From Rhodanobacter sp. DHG33 (GTDB lineage Bacteria > Pseudomonadota > Gammaproteobacteria > Xanthomonadales > Rhodanobacteraceae), in assembly GCF_014843005.1 (NCBI RefSeq), contig NZ_JACYXM010000009.1:62001-126000 (forward strand): DNA of 64,000 nt, read 5' to 3'. The notes beneath the pieces are model-generated. The model had not been told where the DNA came from. It ran no database searches and was given only the letters and a program-made list of their open reading frames with translations. Shown here in pieces: positions 11,911-22,588 of the stretch (positions are counted from its first letter, which is position 1; each line of letters starts with the position of its first letter). The translations under genes and the position numbers were made by a program.

Positions 11911-13032
11911 TTACGAAGTCACCTTCGACCAGAATTGTTTCACACCGTCGAACCAGTTGTGCGCACGCGGCATGTGCTCTTCGGCCCTGCCTTCGTTGAA
12001 GCTGGCCTCGAGCTGCTCCAGCAATTCGCGCTGCTGCTTGGTCAGCCGCACGGGCGTTTCCACCACTACGCGGCAGATCAGGTCGCCGGTACGGCCGTTG
12101 CGCACCGACTTCACGCCGCGCCCGCGCAGGCGGAAGCTCTGGCCGGTCTGGGTTTCCGGCGGGATGGTGATCGGGACCTCGCCTTCCAGCGTGGGCACCG
12201 GCAGTTCCGCACCGAGCGCGGCCTGCGAGAAACGGATCGGCACTTCGCAATAGAGGTCGTTGCTCTCGCGCTGGAAGATCGCGTGCTCGCGCACGCGCAC
12301 TTCCACGTATAGGTCGCCGGCCGGCGTGCCGGCCGGACCGGCTTCGCCCTGCCCGGTCAGGCGGATGCGGTCGCCGTTGTCCACGCCGGCGGGAATCTTC
12401 ACCGACAGCGTGCGGGTTTCCTCGAGCCGGCCTTCGCCGTGGCACTGCTTGCAAGGCTTCTCGATGGTCTGGCCGCTGCCGCCGCAATGCGGGCAGGCCT
12501 GCTGGATCGAGAAGATGCCGTTCTGCATGCGCACGCGGCCATGGCCATGGCAGGTCTTGCATTGCGTAGTCTTGCCGTCGGCCGAACCGCTGCCGTTGCA
12601 ATGGTGGCAGTTGACCTGGGACGGGATCTCGATCTTGCGCTCGATGCCGAACACGGCCTCTTCGAGATCGAGTTCCATGATGTAGCGCAGGTCGGCGCCG
12701 CGGCGTGGCTGGCGACTGCGGCCACCGCCGAAGATGTCGCCGAAGATGTCGCCGAAGATATCGCCCATGTCGCCGAAACCGCCGCCGCCGCGACCGCCCA
12801 TGCCGCCCTCGAAGGCGGCGTGGCCGTACTGGTCGTACAGCGCGCGCTTCTGCGCGTCGGAGAGCACTTCGTAGGCCTCCTTGGCCTCCTTGAACTTCTC
12901 CTGCGTCGCGGGATCGTCGGGGTTGCGGTCCGGGTGGTACTTCATCGCCAGGCGGCGGAAGGACTTTTTCAGCTCGACCTCGGTAACCGTGCGTTCGACA
13001 CTGAGGACTTCGTAGTAATCGCGCTTGCTCAT
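11911..13032 (-). CDS. dnaJ: co-chaperone DnaJ
   Basis: The protein has 373 residues with the full class I layout: a J domain (residues 1-70, with the HPD motif in [10 protein letters not shown]), a Gly/Phe linker near 75-110 with repeated GDIFGDIFG, four zinc motifs ([32 protein letters not shown]), and a C-terminal substrate-binding domain. It stimulates the DnaK ATPase and delivers clients. Its ATG overlaps the stop of the TMEM175-like gene by 4 bases (ATGA). Its translation is therefore coupled to that gene rather than directly to dnaK, which is unusual. Confidence 0.98.
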   Translation of the reverse strand: MSKRDYYEVLSVERTVTEVELKKSFRRLAMKYHPDRNPDDPATQEKFKEAKEAYEVLSDAQKRALYDQYGHAAFEGGMGGRGGGGFGDMGDIFGDIFGDIFGGGRSRQPRRGADLRYIMELDLEEAVFGIERKIEIPSQVNCHHCNGSGSADGKTTQCKTCHGHGRVRMQNGIFSIQQACPHCGGSGQTIEKPCKQCHGEGRLEETRTLSVKIPAGVDNGDRIRLTGQGEAGPAGTPAGDLYVEVRVREHAIFQRESNDLYCEVPIRFSQAALGAELPVPTLEGEVPITIPPETQTGQSFRLRGRGVKSVRNGRTGDLICRVVVETPVRLTKQQRELLEQLEASFNEGRAEEHMPRAHNWFDGVKQFWSKVTS

Positions 13033-13622
13033 GTCTTGGAAATCAACTTGCTCTCAATGCGACGGTCGGGAACGATCCAGAGTGCGGCGATGCACAGGTA
13101 ACAAACAATCGCCGCCCAGGAGTAGCCCAGCAACGCCGAGGGAATGGCCACGATGTTGAGGAGCGCCGAGGTCATGGTCTTGGGATCCATGCGGCCGCCG
13201 ATGGCCGAGGCCAGAAACGACTTCTCGCCGCCGTTGCAGCGGATCAGGCTGCTCACCGTAATATGCCAGCACACGGCGATACACAGCATGACGACGCCGT
13301 ACAACGCCGTCGGAAATGGCGCGTAGTGGCTCTCGCCCATCCATGCCGTGACGAACGGCAACAGCGACAGCCAGAACAGCACGGCCAGATTGCCCCACAG
13401 CACGCGGCCGTCGATATGCTCGACGGCCATCAGGATGTGGTGATGGTTGTTCCAGATCAGCCCCACGTTGATGTAACTGAGCGCATAAGCCAGGAACAGC
13501 GGCCACTGCGCCAGCAACGCCTGCGGGTCGTGCCCATCCGGCACCTTCAGTTCCAGCACCATGATGGTGATGAGGATCGCCACCACACCGTCGGTGAAGG
13601 CCGTCATCCGTTCTTTGGTCAT
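13029..13622 (-). CDS. TMEM175-family (DUF1211) membrane protein in the dnaK-dnaJ interval
   Basis: The start at 13622 gives 197 residues beginning [20 protein letters not shown], behind a GGGGGAG ribosome site. The F-(S/T)-D-G-V-V-A-I motif on the first helix marks TMEM175/DUF1211 potassium-channel-like proteins. About six hydrophobic segments follow, with HHH in [15 protein letters not shown]. Bacterial members form K+-selective tetramers. It lies 72 bases after dnaK and overlaps dnaJ by 4 bases, so it appears to be a member of the heat-shock operon. Family is clear; a role in heat stress is inference from position. Confidence 0.85.
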   Translation of the reverse strand: MTKERMTAFTDGVVAILITIMVLELKVPDGHDPQALLAQWPLFLAYALSYINVGLIWNNHHHILMAVEHIDGRVLWGNLAVLFWLSLLPFVTAWMGESHYAPFPTALYGVVMLCIAVCWHITVSSLIRCNGGEKSFLASAIGGRMDPKTMTSALLNIVAIPSALLGYSWAAIVCYLCIAALWIVPDRRIESKLISKT

Positions 13623-13641
13623 CCGCTCCCCCGATGAAACC

Positions 13642-13675
13642 GGCCGGATCCCGCGGAGAACCGCGGGATCCGGCC
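13642..13675 (-). other. 15-bp perfect hairpin between dnaK and the TMEM175-like gene
   Basis: Bases 13642-13656 and 13661-13675 are perfect reverse complements around a 4-base loop. The stem is GC-rich and contains GGATCCCGCGG. There is no U-tract on the minus-strand side, so it is not a standard terminator. It stands 20 bases before the next start codon. It could stabilise the dnaK part of the mRNA or lower expression of the two downstream genes. Confidence 0.6.
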
Positions 13676-13694
13676 GCATGACTATAAGCGACGA

Positions 13695-15611
<1,917 letters not shown>

Positions 15612-15664
15612 GAATGTGCTCCCGAATCTCGAAGGCGGCCCCCACGGCCGCGCAATGGTTTTCC

Positions 15665-15692
15665 AGATGGGGCCCGCGTGCGGCGAATCAAT
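15665..15692 (-). promoter_or_regulatory. sigma-32 (RpoH)-like promoter of dnaK
   Basis: On the minus strand ATTGATT (15692-15686) is followed after 13 bases by CCCCATCT (15672-15665), which matches the RpoH -10 consensus CCCCATNT exactly. The -35 keeps the TTGA core of CTTGAA. It stands about 55 bases before the dnaK ATG in the 132-base grpE-dnaK gap. Confidence 0.6.
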
Positions 15693-15743
15693 GCCGACGG
15701 GACTCCGGATGCGTCGCGCCCGTGGCGCGCGGTTCAGCCTCTG

Positions 15744-16268
15744 TCAGTCTTTCGCCACCGCCACCAGCGCGGGGCGCAGCAGACGGTCGTTCAACACGTA
15801 GCCTTTCTGCAGGACGCTGACCACGGTGCCCGCCGGCGTACCGGGCGCTTCGACCATGCTGACCGCGTGGTGGCGCTCGGGGTCCAGCGGCTGGCCCAGC
15901 GGATCGACCTGCGCCAGACCATGGTTCTCGCCCACCTTCAGCAGCGACTTGAGCGTGAGGCCAAGGCCTTCGCGCATCGCCGTCACGTCGGCGGTTTCCA
16001 CCGCGAGGCCGCTTTCCAGGCCGTCGAACACGGGCAGCAGCTCGTTCAGCAGCTTCTCGTTGGCGAAGCGGCGCGCCTGCTCCAGGTCGCGATGCAGCCG
16101 GCGGCGCTGGTTTTCCAGCTCGGCCTTCTCGCGCAGCACGGTCTCGCGCAGCTCGCTGTTGCCGGCCTCCACCTCGGCCACGCGCGCCTTGAGCGCCTCG
16201 ATGTCGGCGTTGAGCGCCTCGCTGGCGGCATCGACGTCGGACGCCGGGTGCGGATCGTTGTTCTGCAT
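15744..16268 (-). CDS. grpE: nucleotide exchange factor GrpE
   Basis: The ATG at 16268 (GGAG six bases upstream) gives 174 residues. A long N-terminal coiled coil (ALNADIEALKARVAEVEAG, ELENQRRRLHRDLEQARRFA) is followed by the beta domain with HHAVSMVEAPGTPAGTVVSV and VLQKGYVLNDRLLRPALVAV. GrpE opens DnaK to release ADP and also acts as a thermosensor. It lies between hrcA and dnaK in the usual order. Confidence 0.97.
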   Translation of the reverse strand: MQNNDPHPASDVDAASEALNADIEALKARVAEVEAGNSELRETVLREKAELENQRRRLHRDLEQARRFANEKLLNELLPVFDGLESGLAVETADVTAMREGLGLTLKSLLKVGENHGLAQVDPLGQPLDPERHHAVSMVEAPGTPAGTVVSVLQKGYVLNDRLLRPALVAVAKD

Positions 16269-16347
16269 GAATGACTCCAAACCTTGTCCGTGGCCGGCAT
16301 GCGCCGACCGATTCAAAACCTGCGGGCAACCCCGCCTCCCGCGCTTT

Positions 16348-17409
16348 TTATGAGGCCGTCGCCGCGCGATTCAAGGCATCGCTGAGCAGCCCGGCGGTGG
16401 CCTGCACCACCGGTATCACCCGCTCGTAGGCCATGCGCGTGGGGCCTATCACGCCCACCGCCCCCAGCACGCGCCCCTGCACGCCATAGCTGGCGGTGAC
16501 CACGCTGCAGCCGTCCAGCGCCGCGAAGCCCGATTCCTCGCCGATGAACAGCCGCACGCCCGGCGCCCGTGCGCACGACTCCATCAGCTGCAGCAGCCCG
16601 TTCTTCTGCTGGAACGCCTCGAACAGTTCGCGCAGGCGCTGCAGGTCGGCCAGTTCGGCATAGCCCATGAGGTTGGTCTGGCCACTGACCAGCACCTCGT
16701 CGCCCTCGGCCTGCGGCGCGAACGAAGCCGTAGCCAGCTCGGTGGCATTCGCCACCAGCCGGTTCAGCTCGCTGCCCGCCGCGCGCAACTCGGCCAGCAG
16801 GTGGGCGCGGATGTCGTCCACGCGCCGGCCGACGTAATGGGCATTGAGGTAATTCGCCGCCTGCTCCAGCTCGCGGCCGTCCAGCGGCTTGGCCAGCTGC
16901 ACCACGCGGTTCTGCACCTGGTTGTCGGAGAACACCAGGATCACCAGCACTCGTGCGTCGGGCAACGGCACGAAATCGATGTGGCGCAGCGGAAAATCCG
17001 CCTGTCGCGGCACCGTCACCACGCCGGCAAAGTGCGTCATGGCAGACAACAGGCTGGAAGCGTTGCCCAGCAGGTCGCGTGTGGTCGCCGGCCCCGGCGG
17101 CAGTTCGCGCTGCAGGCGGGCCATATCCTCGTGCTGCAGCGGCTGCAGCTCGATCAGACTGTCCACGAACAGGCGCAGGCCGCGCGGCGTAGGAATGCGC
17201 CCCGCCGACGTGTGCGGCGAGGCCACCAGGCCGGCCTCCTCGAGGTCGGCCATGATGTTGCGGATGGTCGCCGGGCTCACGTCCAGCCCCGAGGAACGGG
17301 ACAGCGTGCGGGAACCCACCGGCTCGCCGTCGGCCAGATATTGCGCGATCAGGCTGCGCAGCAGGCGCCGCGTGCGTGCATCGAGTTCATGGTCGTAAGG
17401 ACGGGACAT
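16348..17409 (-). CDS. hrcA: heat-inducible transcription repressor HrcA
   Basis: The protein has 353 residues. The N-terminal winged helix (RRLLRSLIAQYLADGEPVGS, DVSPATIRNIMADLEEAGLV) is followed by GAF-like and dimerisation regions. HrcA binds CIRCE operators (TTAGCACTC-N9-GAGTGCTAA) and is folded by GroE. I find no CIRCE element before hrcA here. The operon instead has a sigma-32-like promoter, so HrcA more likely acts on groESL elsewhere. It is the first gene of hrcA-grpE-dnaK-TMEM175-dnaJ. Confidence 0.97.
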   Translation of the reverse strand: MSRPYDHELDARTRRLLRSLIAQYLADGEPVGSRTLSRSSGLDVSPATIRNIMADLEEAGLVASPHTSAGRIPTPRGLRLFVDSLIELQPLQHEDMARLQRELPPGPATTRDLLGNASSLLSAMTHFAGVVTVPRQADFPLRHIDFVPLPDARVLVILVFSDNQVQNRVVQLAKPLDGRELEQAANYLNAHYVGRRVDDIRAHLLAELRAAGSELNRLVANATELATASFAPQAEGDEVLVSGQTNLMGYAELADLQRLRELFEAFQQKNGLLQLMESCARAPGVRLFIGEESGFAALDGCSVVTASYGVQGRVLGAVGVIGPTRMAYERVIPVVQATAGLLSDALNRAATAS

Positions 17410-17445
17410 GCGCCGTGGCGAGTAGCAATCGGTGAGACAGGAAAG

Positions 17446-17474
17446 AAATAGGGTTTGCGTGCCTGCGATGCAAG
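17446..17474 (-). promoter_or_regulatory. sigma-32 (RpoH)-like promoter of hrcA
   Basis: On the minus strand CTTGCAT (17474-17468) is followed after 14 bases by CCCTATTT (17453-17446). This matches the RpoH consensus (CTTGAAA, CCCCATNT) at 5/7 and 7/8 positions by my count. The expected start would be about 30 bases before the hrcA ATG. Confidence 0.6.
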
Positions 17475-17547
17475 CTGCCGCATGAATTGTAGCCGCAGGC
17501 CAGCCGCTACAATCACCCGACCACCTCCGGACTGCCGCCAGCCCGCC

Positions 17548-19218
17548 ATGCTCACCTCGCTACACGTCCGCCATTTCGCCGTCGTCGAACAAGCCGAAGT
17601 CGATTTCGGTACCGGCCTTACCGTCGTCAGCGGCGAAACCGGCGCCGGCAAGTCGCTGCTGGTGGATGCCCTGCTGCTGCTCGCCGGCGCGCGCGCCGAC
17701 AGCGGCATGGTGCGCACGGGCAGCGATCGCGCGGAATTGTCCGCCGAATTCGACCTCGCCACCCTGCCCGAGGCCCAGGCATGGCTGGCACGCGAGGAAC
17801 TGGACGACGGCGAGGCCTGCCAGTTGCGCCGCGTGATCCGCGCCGAAGGCAGCTCGCGCGCGTGGATCAACGGCCGCCCCGCCAGCGCCGGCCAGCTGGG
17901 CGAACTGGCCTCCCTGCTGGTCGAGATCCACGGCCAGCACGAGCACCAGGCGCTGCTTTCCCGCGCCCACCAGCTCGCCCTGCTCGATGCCCATGCCGGC
18001 CACGAACCGCTGGCCGCGCAGGTGCGCGAACTGGCCGTGCAATGGCGCGAACTCGGCGCGCGCATCCGCCGCCTGAGCGGCGGCGCGGATCGCGAACAGC
18101 GGCTGGAGCTGTTGCGCCACGAACTCGCCGAGCTGGAGCAATGGGCGTTGCCGGGCACCGAGCTGGCCGAACTGGAAGCCAGCCACAAGCGCCTCGCCAA
18201 CGCCGGCCGGCTCGCCGAAGGCGCTGCCGGCGTGGTCGAGCTGCTGGATGGCGATGGCGAATTCGCGCTGCGCCGCGCGCTGGGCCGTGCCCATGCCGAA
18301 CTGGGCAAGCTCGCTGCATTGGACGACACGCTGAATCCCGTGCTGGAACTGCTGGACAACGCCGCGATCCAGCTCCACGAGGCCACCGACACGCTGGAAC
18401 GCTACGCGCAGGATGTCGACCTCGATCCGGAGCGCTTCGCCGAAGTCGATGCCCACCTCGCCCGCCTGCACGAGCTAGGTCGCCGCCATCGCCTGCCGAT
18501 TGCCGAGCTGCACGACAAGGTCCATGCCCTGCACGCTGAACTGGCCGAACTGGAGGGTGCCGGCGAAGCGCTGGAACAACTCGCCGCCCAGCGCGACCGC
18601 GCCCGCAGCGACTACGACCAGGCTGCAGAAAAGCTGGGCAAATCGCGCCGGAAAGCCGCAGAAAAGCTGGGCAAGGAAGTCAGCTCCCTGATGGCCGAAC
18701 TGGGCATGGCGGGCGGCGTACTCAAGGTCGAACTGGAACCTGCCGATGGCGAAGAGCCCGATCCGCAGGGCCGCGAGCGTTGCGAGCTGCTGGTCAGCGC
18801 CAATCCCGGCCAGCCGCCGCGCGCATTGCGCAAGGTGGCCTCCGGCGGCGAACTCGCGCGCATCAGCCTAGCCATCGAAGTCGCCACCCTGGGCAACGAC
18901 AGCGTAGGCACCATGGTATTCGACGAAGTGGACAGCGGCATCGGCGGCGCGGTGGCGGAAGTCGTCGGCCAGAAGCTGCGCGCGCTGGGCGGCCAGCGTC
19001 AGGTGCTGTGCGTCACCCACCTGCCCCAGGTGGCCGCACAAGGCCACGCGCATCTGTTCGTGAGCAAGCACAGCGACGGCAGCCATACCCGTACGCAGAT
19101 CCAGTCGCTGAACGCCGAAGGCCGGCGCGACGAACTGGCCCGCATGCTAGGCGGCGTGGAAATCACCCGCGAGACCCGCGCCCATGCGAAGCAGATGCTG
19201 GAACGCGCACAGGCCTGA
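17548..19218 (+). CDS. recN: DNA repair protein RecN
   Basis: The ATG at 17548 gives 556 residues starting MLTSLHVRHFAVVEQAEVDF. The Walker A is GETGAGKS near residue 30. Long coiled-coil segments follow (ELLRHELAELEQW and similar), then the ABC signature and Walker B region (ASGGELARISLAIEV, MVFDEVDSGIGGAVAEVVG). RecN is an SMC-like ATPase that acts early in double-strand break repair. It is divergent from hrcA. I see no LexA box in the gap; TTGTAG/TACAAT at 17487-17513 is a possible promoter with short 15-base spacing. Confidence 0.96.
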   Translation: MLTSLHVRHFAVVEQAEVDFGTGLTVVSGETGAGKSLLVDALLLLAGARADSGMVRTGSDRAELSAEFDLATLPEAQAWLAREELDDGEACQLRRVIRAEGSSRAWINGRPASAGQLGELASLLVEIHGQHEHQALLSRAHQLALLDAHAGHEPLAAQVRELAVQWRELGARIRRLSGGADREQRLELLRHELAELEQWALPGTELAELEASHKRLANAGRLAEGAAGVVELLDGDGEFALRRALGRAHAELGKLAALDDTLNPVLELLDNAAIQLHEATDTLERYAQDVDLDPERFAEVDAHLARLHELGRRHRLPIAELHDKVHALHAELAELEGAGEALEQLAAQRDRARSDYDQAAEKLGKSRRKAAEKLGKEVSSLMAELGMAGGVLKVELEPADGEEPDPQGRERCELLVSANPGQPPRALRKVASGGELARISLAIEVATLGNDSVGTMVFDEVDSGIGGAVAEVVGQKLRALGGQRQVLCVTHLPQVAAQGHAHLFVSKHSDGSHTRTQIQSLNAEGRRDELARMLGGVEITRETRAHAKQMLERAQA

Positions 19219-19256
19219 GAGACTGTTCGACGCAGGCCAAGGGCGCTGCGCGGGCT

Positions 19257-19892
19257 CTAGCCGTTGGCCGGCAACAGTCCGCGCTCGCTGGCCATCCGGT
19301 AAAGCTCCAGTTCCGAGCCCGCGTTGAGCTTGCCCATCACACTGGCGCGGTGGATATAGACGGTCTTCTGGCCGATGCCCAGTTCTGCCGCCACCTGCTT
19401 GGGTGTCTTGCCGCAGGCGAGCAGCAGGAAAACCTCGCGTTCGCGGGCGGTCAGGCGGTGCAGCGGATCAAGCGCGGATTCCGGCTGCTCGGCACGGCGC
19501 TGGCGCAGGTCGGAACTGAGGAAGCGCTCGCCCTGCATCACTGCGCGCAGGCCGGCCACCAGTTCCTCAGGCGCCACGCCCTTGGTCACGTAGCCGCTGG
19601 CGCCGCGGCGCAAGGCCTCGGAGACGTAGGGTTCGCCGTCGTGCATGCTCAGCACCACGACGCGCGTGTCCGGCGACACGCTGCCAAGGTGTTCGATCAG
19701 GGGCAGGCCGCTGCCGTCGGGCAGCGAGAGGTCCAGCGCCACCAGGTCGGGGCGGTGCTGCGACACCACTTCCACCGCGTCGTCCGCGCTGCGGCACTCG
19801 CCCACCACCTTGAGATCGGGCTCCAGCCCGATCAGGCGCTTGAAGCCTTCGCGCACGATGGCGTGGTCATCGACAAGGACAATGCTGTACAT
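19257..19892 (-). CDS. NarL/FixJ-type response regulator
   Basis: The ATG at 19892 gives 211 residues starting MYSIVLVDDHAIVREGFKRL. The receiver domain has the acidic DD pair, the phospho-acceptor Asp in LVALDLSLPDGSG and the Lys in GYVTKG. Residues about 140-205 are a LuxR-type helix-turn-helix (LTAREREVFLLLACGKTPKQ, GQKTVYIHRASVMGKL). It is divergent from a NarX/UhpB-like sensor kinase 234 bases away, its probable partner. The signal and target genes are unknown. No binding dyad is obvious in the gap. Confidence 0.93.
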   Translation of the reverse strand: MYSIVLVDDHAIVREGFKRLIGLEPDLKVVGECRSADDAVEVVSQHRPDLVALDLSLPDGSGLPLIEHLGSVSPDTRVVVLSMHDGEPYVSEALRRGASGYVTKGVAPEELVAGLRAVMQGERFLSSDLRQRRAEQPESALDPLHRLTAREREVFLLLACGKTPKQVAAELGIGQKTVYIHRASVMGKLNAGSELELYRMASERGLLPANG

Positions 19893-20126
19893 CCGCCTAC
19901 TGTAGGAGCTTGAGTGATGGAAATCACCCGCGTTGCAAGCGCTGCCGAACGGCACATATTCCAATCGGCTCCCGCCTCATCGGACCGAGGCAAGCCAACG
20001 CACCGCCAAAAGTCCCTAGACACGGATGTCTGGCTGATTGCGCTGCCGCGACAAGCCTAGTCCCGGGCATTTACGCCCTCGCTCTCGCGCAGCTGCGACA
20101 CGGATCGCCCATGTACCATCACAAGG

Positions 20127-21728
20127 ATGCGCAACAGACCCTTCCGTCCACTGCACTCCGGCCCGCTGCTGGGGGCGCTCTACCTGTTGTTGTGGGTGCT
20201 GCTGTCGCCGACGGCGCAACCGTATTGGATGCTGCCTTACGGCATGCGTTTCGGTGCGTTGCTGCTGCTGCCCGTACGCAGTTGGGGCTGGTTGCTGGGA
20301 GCCGAACTGGTCGCCTCCGCGGGCATGAGCCTCCACGACGGATTGCCGATGGGCTGGAAGGGCTATTTCCTCGGCGAACTGCCCGAACCGTTGGTGACCG
20401 CGGCGAGCCTGTGGCTGCTGCGCCGCTTCAACCCCCACGCGGGCACGAACCTGCACAACCCGCAGGAAACGGCCCGCTTGCTACTGGCCGCGATGCTCGT
20501 GGTGCTCGCCACTGCGGCGGTGGACATCGGCCTGCTCACAGTGATCCATACCACCGCGGCCGAAGATGCCCTGATCCACATGCTGGGCAACGAGCTGCTG
20601 GGCGATTACCTCAGCGTGCTGCTGGTCGTGCCGGTGATGATCCTGCTGCTGCGCTCTCCGCCCGGTCGTCATTCTCTGGCGGGCCTGGCGCTGGACGGCC
20701 TGCAGGTCATGCTGCCGGCCATGGCCATCTTGCTGCTGCTGTCCGAACAGGCCTCGTCGCAGCCGCAGTTCGCCCGCGCGCTGTCGCTGGCGCCGGTGCT
20801 GTTCTTCGCCTTCCGCCATGGCTGGCGCGGCGCCGCCCTGGCCATGATCGTCTCCAGCCTCGGCATGACCGTGCTGGACCAGCGGCTCGGCCATGCCCCC
20901 TCGGCCGCCGGCTACCTGTTCCTGGCCGTGGCCGGCACCGGCACCTTGATGCTCGGCTCGGCCACCGATGCGCTGCGCCGAAGCAAGCTGCGCGTAGCCG
21001 AGCAGAACACCCACCTCGCCGCGATCAACCGGCGGCTGGACCAGTTGGCGCGGCAACTGCGCGCCGCCGCCCGCGGCAACCTGCAGGCCGAGGAAAACCA
21101 GCGCAAACACATGGCTGCCGAACTGCATGACGAGCTGGGGCAGAACATCACGGCGATCCAGACCCACGTGAAGCTCGCGCAGGCCCGCCTGCAACAGGCC
21201 GGTCTCGAGGACATCGGCACCTCGATCAACGGCATCCTCGCCCACATGCGCCGCGCCCTGCACCGCTTGCTGGACGATCTGCGCCCCGCCGTGCTGGACG
21301 AATTCGGCCTGCTGCGCGCGCTGGACGAAGGCCCGATCCGCGACCTGCTGAACGCGGCAGGCATCAGCTACCACACCGAATTGCACGGCGATCCGCGCCT
21401 GCTGGACGACGACACCCGCACCGCGATCTATCGGCTGGCGCAGGAGAGCGCCACCAACGCCGTCAAGCATGCCAAGGCCAGCGAATTCCGGCTGCGCTTG
21501 CGCATCGGAGAGCGCCACGGCGCGGCGCTGGCCCTACTCGACCTGCGCGACAACGGCATCGGCCTGCCCGAACGCCCGTCGCGCGGCGGGCGTGGCATGC
21601 AGGGCATGCGCGACCGTGTCACTTCATTGGGCGGCCTGTTCCAGCTGCGCCCCTCGTCACGCGGCGTACACTTACGCGTTTTGTTGCGAAGCAACAATGA
21701 CTTACCGGTCACGCTTCGGACCATCTAG
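20127..21728 (+). CDS. MASE1-type sensor histidine kinase (NarX/UhpB class)
   Basis: The protein has 533 residues. The first 290 or so hold about eight membrane helices of the MASE1 style (LYLLLWVLLSPTAQPYWMLP, GYFLGELPEPLVTAASLWLL). A HisKA_3 dimerisation domain follows, with the phosphorylated His in AAELHDELGQNITAI, then a HATPase domain with DLRDNGIGLP and GRGMQGMRDR. It should phosphorylate the divergent NarL-type regulator. MASE1 domains sense unknown ligands in the membrane. A TTGTTGC/GCAACAA hairpin lies close to the gene end. Confidence 0.93.
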   Translation: MRNRPFRPLHSGPLLGALYLLLWVLLSPTAQPYWMLPYGMRFGALLLLPVRSWGWLLGAELVASAGMSLHDGLPMGWKGYFLGELPEPLVTAASLWLLRRFNPHAGTNLHNPQETARLLLAAMLVVLATAAVDIGLLTVIHTTAAEDALIHMLGNELLGDYLSVLLVVPVMILLLRSPPGRHSLAGLALDGLQVMLPAMAILLLLSEQASSQPQFARALSLAPVLFFAFRHGWRGAALAMIVSSLGMTVLDQRLGHAPSAAGYLFLAVAGTGTLMLGSATDALRRSKLRVAEQNTHLAAINRRLDQLARQLRAAARGNLQAEENQRKHMAAELHDELGQNITAIQTHVKLAQARLQQAGLEDIGTSINGILAHMRRALHRLLDDLRPAVLDEFGLLRALDEGPIRDLLNAAGISYHTELHGDPRLLDDDTRTAIYRLAQESATNAVKHAKASEFRLRLRIGERHGAALALLDLRDNGIGLPERPSRGGRGMQGMRDRVTSLGGLFQLRPSSRGVHLRVLLRSNNDLPVTLRTI

Positions 21729-21739
21729 GAAATTTTCCG

Positions 21740-21970
21740 ATACCCAGAGCGTGAAAGCTTCGTTAGGATTTTTCCATCGATGTGGGGGAGCCGCCATCGT
21801 GAGATGGCGTGCCGGAGTCCTCGTGGGGACGGCGACTCCGGAGTGATGGCAGGAAGCCATCTGGTCGTTACCAGGGATGAAGGGTCCAGCGAGCAATTCG
21901 CAGGCCTGACATCCGAAAGGTACCGAGGCAATCGCGAGGTGGACAGGAGTCCTTCCTCGCGATTTTTTTT
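21740..21970 (+). ncRNA. terminator-ended small RNA with AGGA hairpin loops (CsrB/RsmZ-like candidate)
   Basis: The 357-base gap before fur has no protein but holds tandem stems: GCCATC-GTGA-GATGGC (21793-21808), CCGGAGTC...GACTCCGG (21812-21841), GATGGC-AGGAA-GCCATC (21845-21861) and TGGT-CGTT-ACCA (21862-21873). It ends in an intrinsic terminator with stem AATCGCGAGG/CCTCGCGATT (21930-21964) and eight T. The terminator loop itself folds as GGAC-AGGA-GTCC. GGA in hairpin loops is the CsrA/RsmA binding signature, and more GGA triplets lie between stems. The RNA itself is well supported; the CsrA-sponge role is inference. The 5' end is uncertain. Confidence 0.55.
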
Positions 21971-22085
21971 GCGCCTGCCACATCCCTTGGCGGCGCCACT
22001 TCCATGACAGATGCAGCAGCGAAGCCGCACCCGGTGATTGGTGGGCGGCCGGGGGCTTGCCGAGGAATCGGGAAATCGGGCGGAA

Positions 22086-22511
22086 TCAGCCTTTGCGAGC
22101 GCGGTTCTTGGGGCGCACGTACAGCACCAGGCTGTGGTCTTCGATCACATAGCCGTGGCGGGCCGCGACCTCGCGCTGCAGGCGCTCGATCTCCTCGCTG
22201 ACGAACTCGATGACCTTTCCGCTGTCCACATCGATCATGTGGTCGTGATGCTTGCCACGATCGAGTTCGTAAACGGCCTGGCCGCCCTCGAAGTTGTGCT
22301 TGACGACGATGCCGGCCGCTTCGAACTGGGTCAGCACGCGGTACACCGTGGCCAGGCCGATGTCCTCTTGATGGGCAAGCAGCTTCTTGTAGACGTCTTC
22401 GGCGGTGAGGTGGTTGCCCTCCTCCTCGTCGAAGATCTGCAGGATGCGCATGCGCGGATGGGTCACCTTGAGACCGACCCTGCGCAGCTCCTTGGTTTCC
22501 TGTTCCATCAT
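22086..22511 (-). CDS. fur: ferric uptake regulator Fur
   Basis: The first of two adjacent ATG codons (22511, GAGG six bases upstream) gives 141 residues. The winged helix spans residues 1-80 (ELRRVGLKVTHPRMRILQIF, DIGLATVYRVLTQFEAAGIV). The metal-binding dimerisation domain has HHDHMIDVDSGKVIEF. The CxxC pairs of E. coli Fur are replaced and I find no cysteine in the protein, so there is no structural Cys4 zinc site. It represses iron uptake genes with Fe2+. It is divergent from bamE/omlA, the order known in Xanthomonas. Confidence 0.96.
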   Translation of the reverse strand: MMEQETKELRRVGLKVTHPRMRILQIFDEEEGNHLTAEDVYKKLLAHQEDIGLATVYRVLTQFEAAGIVVKHNFEGGQAVYELDRGKHHDHMIDVDSGKVIEFVSEEIERLQREVAARHGYVIEDHSLVLYVRPKNRARKG

Positions 22512-22588
22512 TTGCCACCTCACGCCGGCGCGGCGATGCCGAACCGGTAGTGTATCATCCACACCTTCACGATCTGGACGCTTCACGC

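Noticed and set aside
17410-17547. CIRCE operator before hrcA
   Set aside because: No TTAGCACTC-N9-GAGTGCTAA dyad on either strand.
22512-22588. Fur box between fur and bamE
   Set aside because: Only a weak partial match to GATAATGATAATCATTATC; not enough to call.
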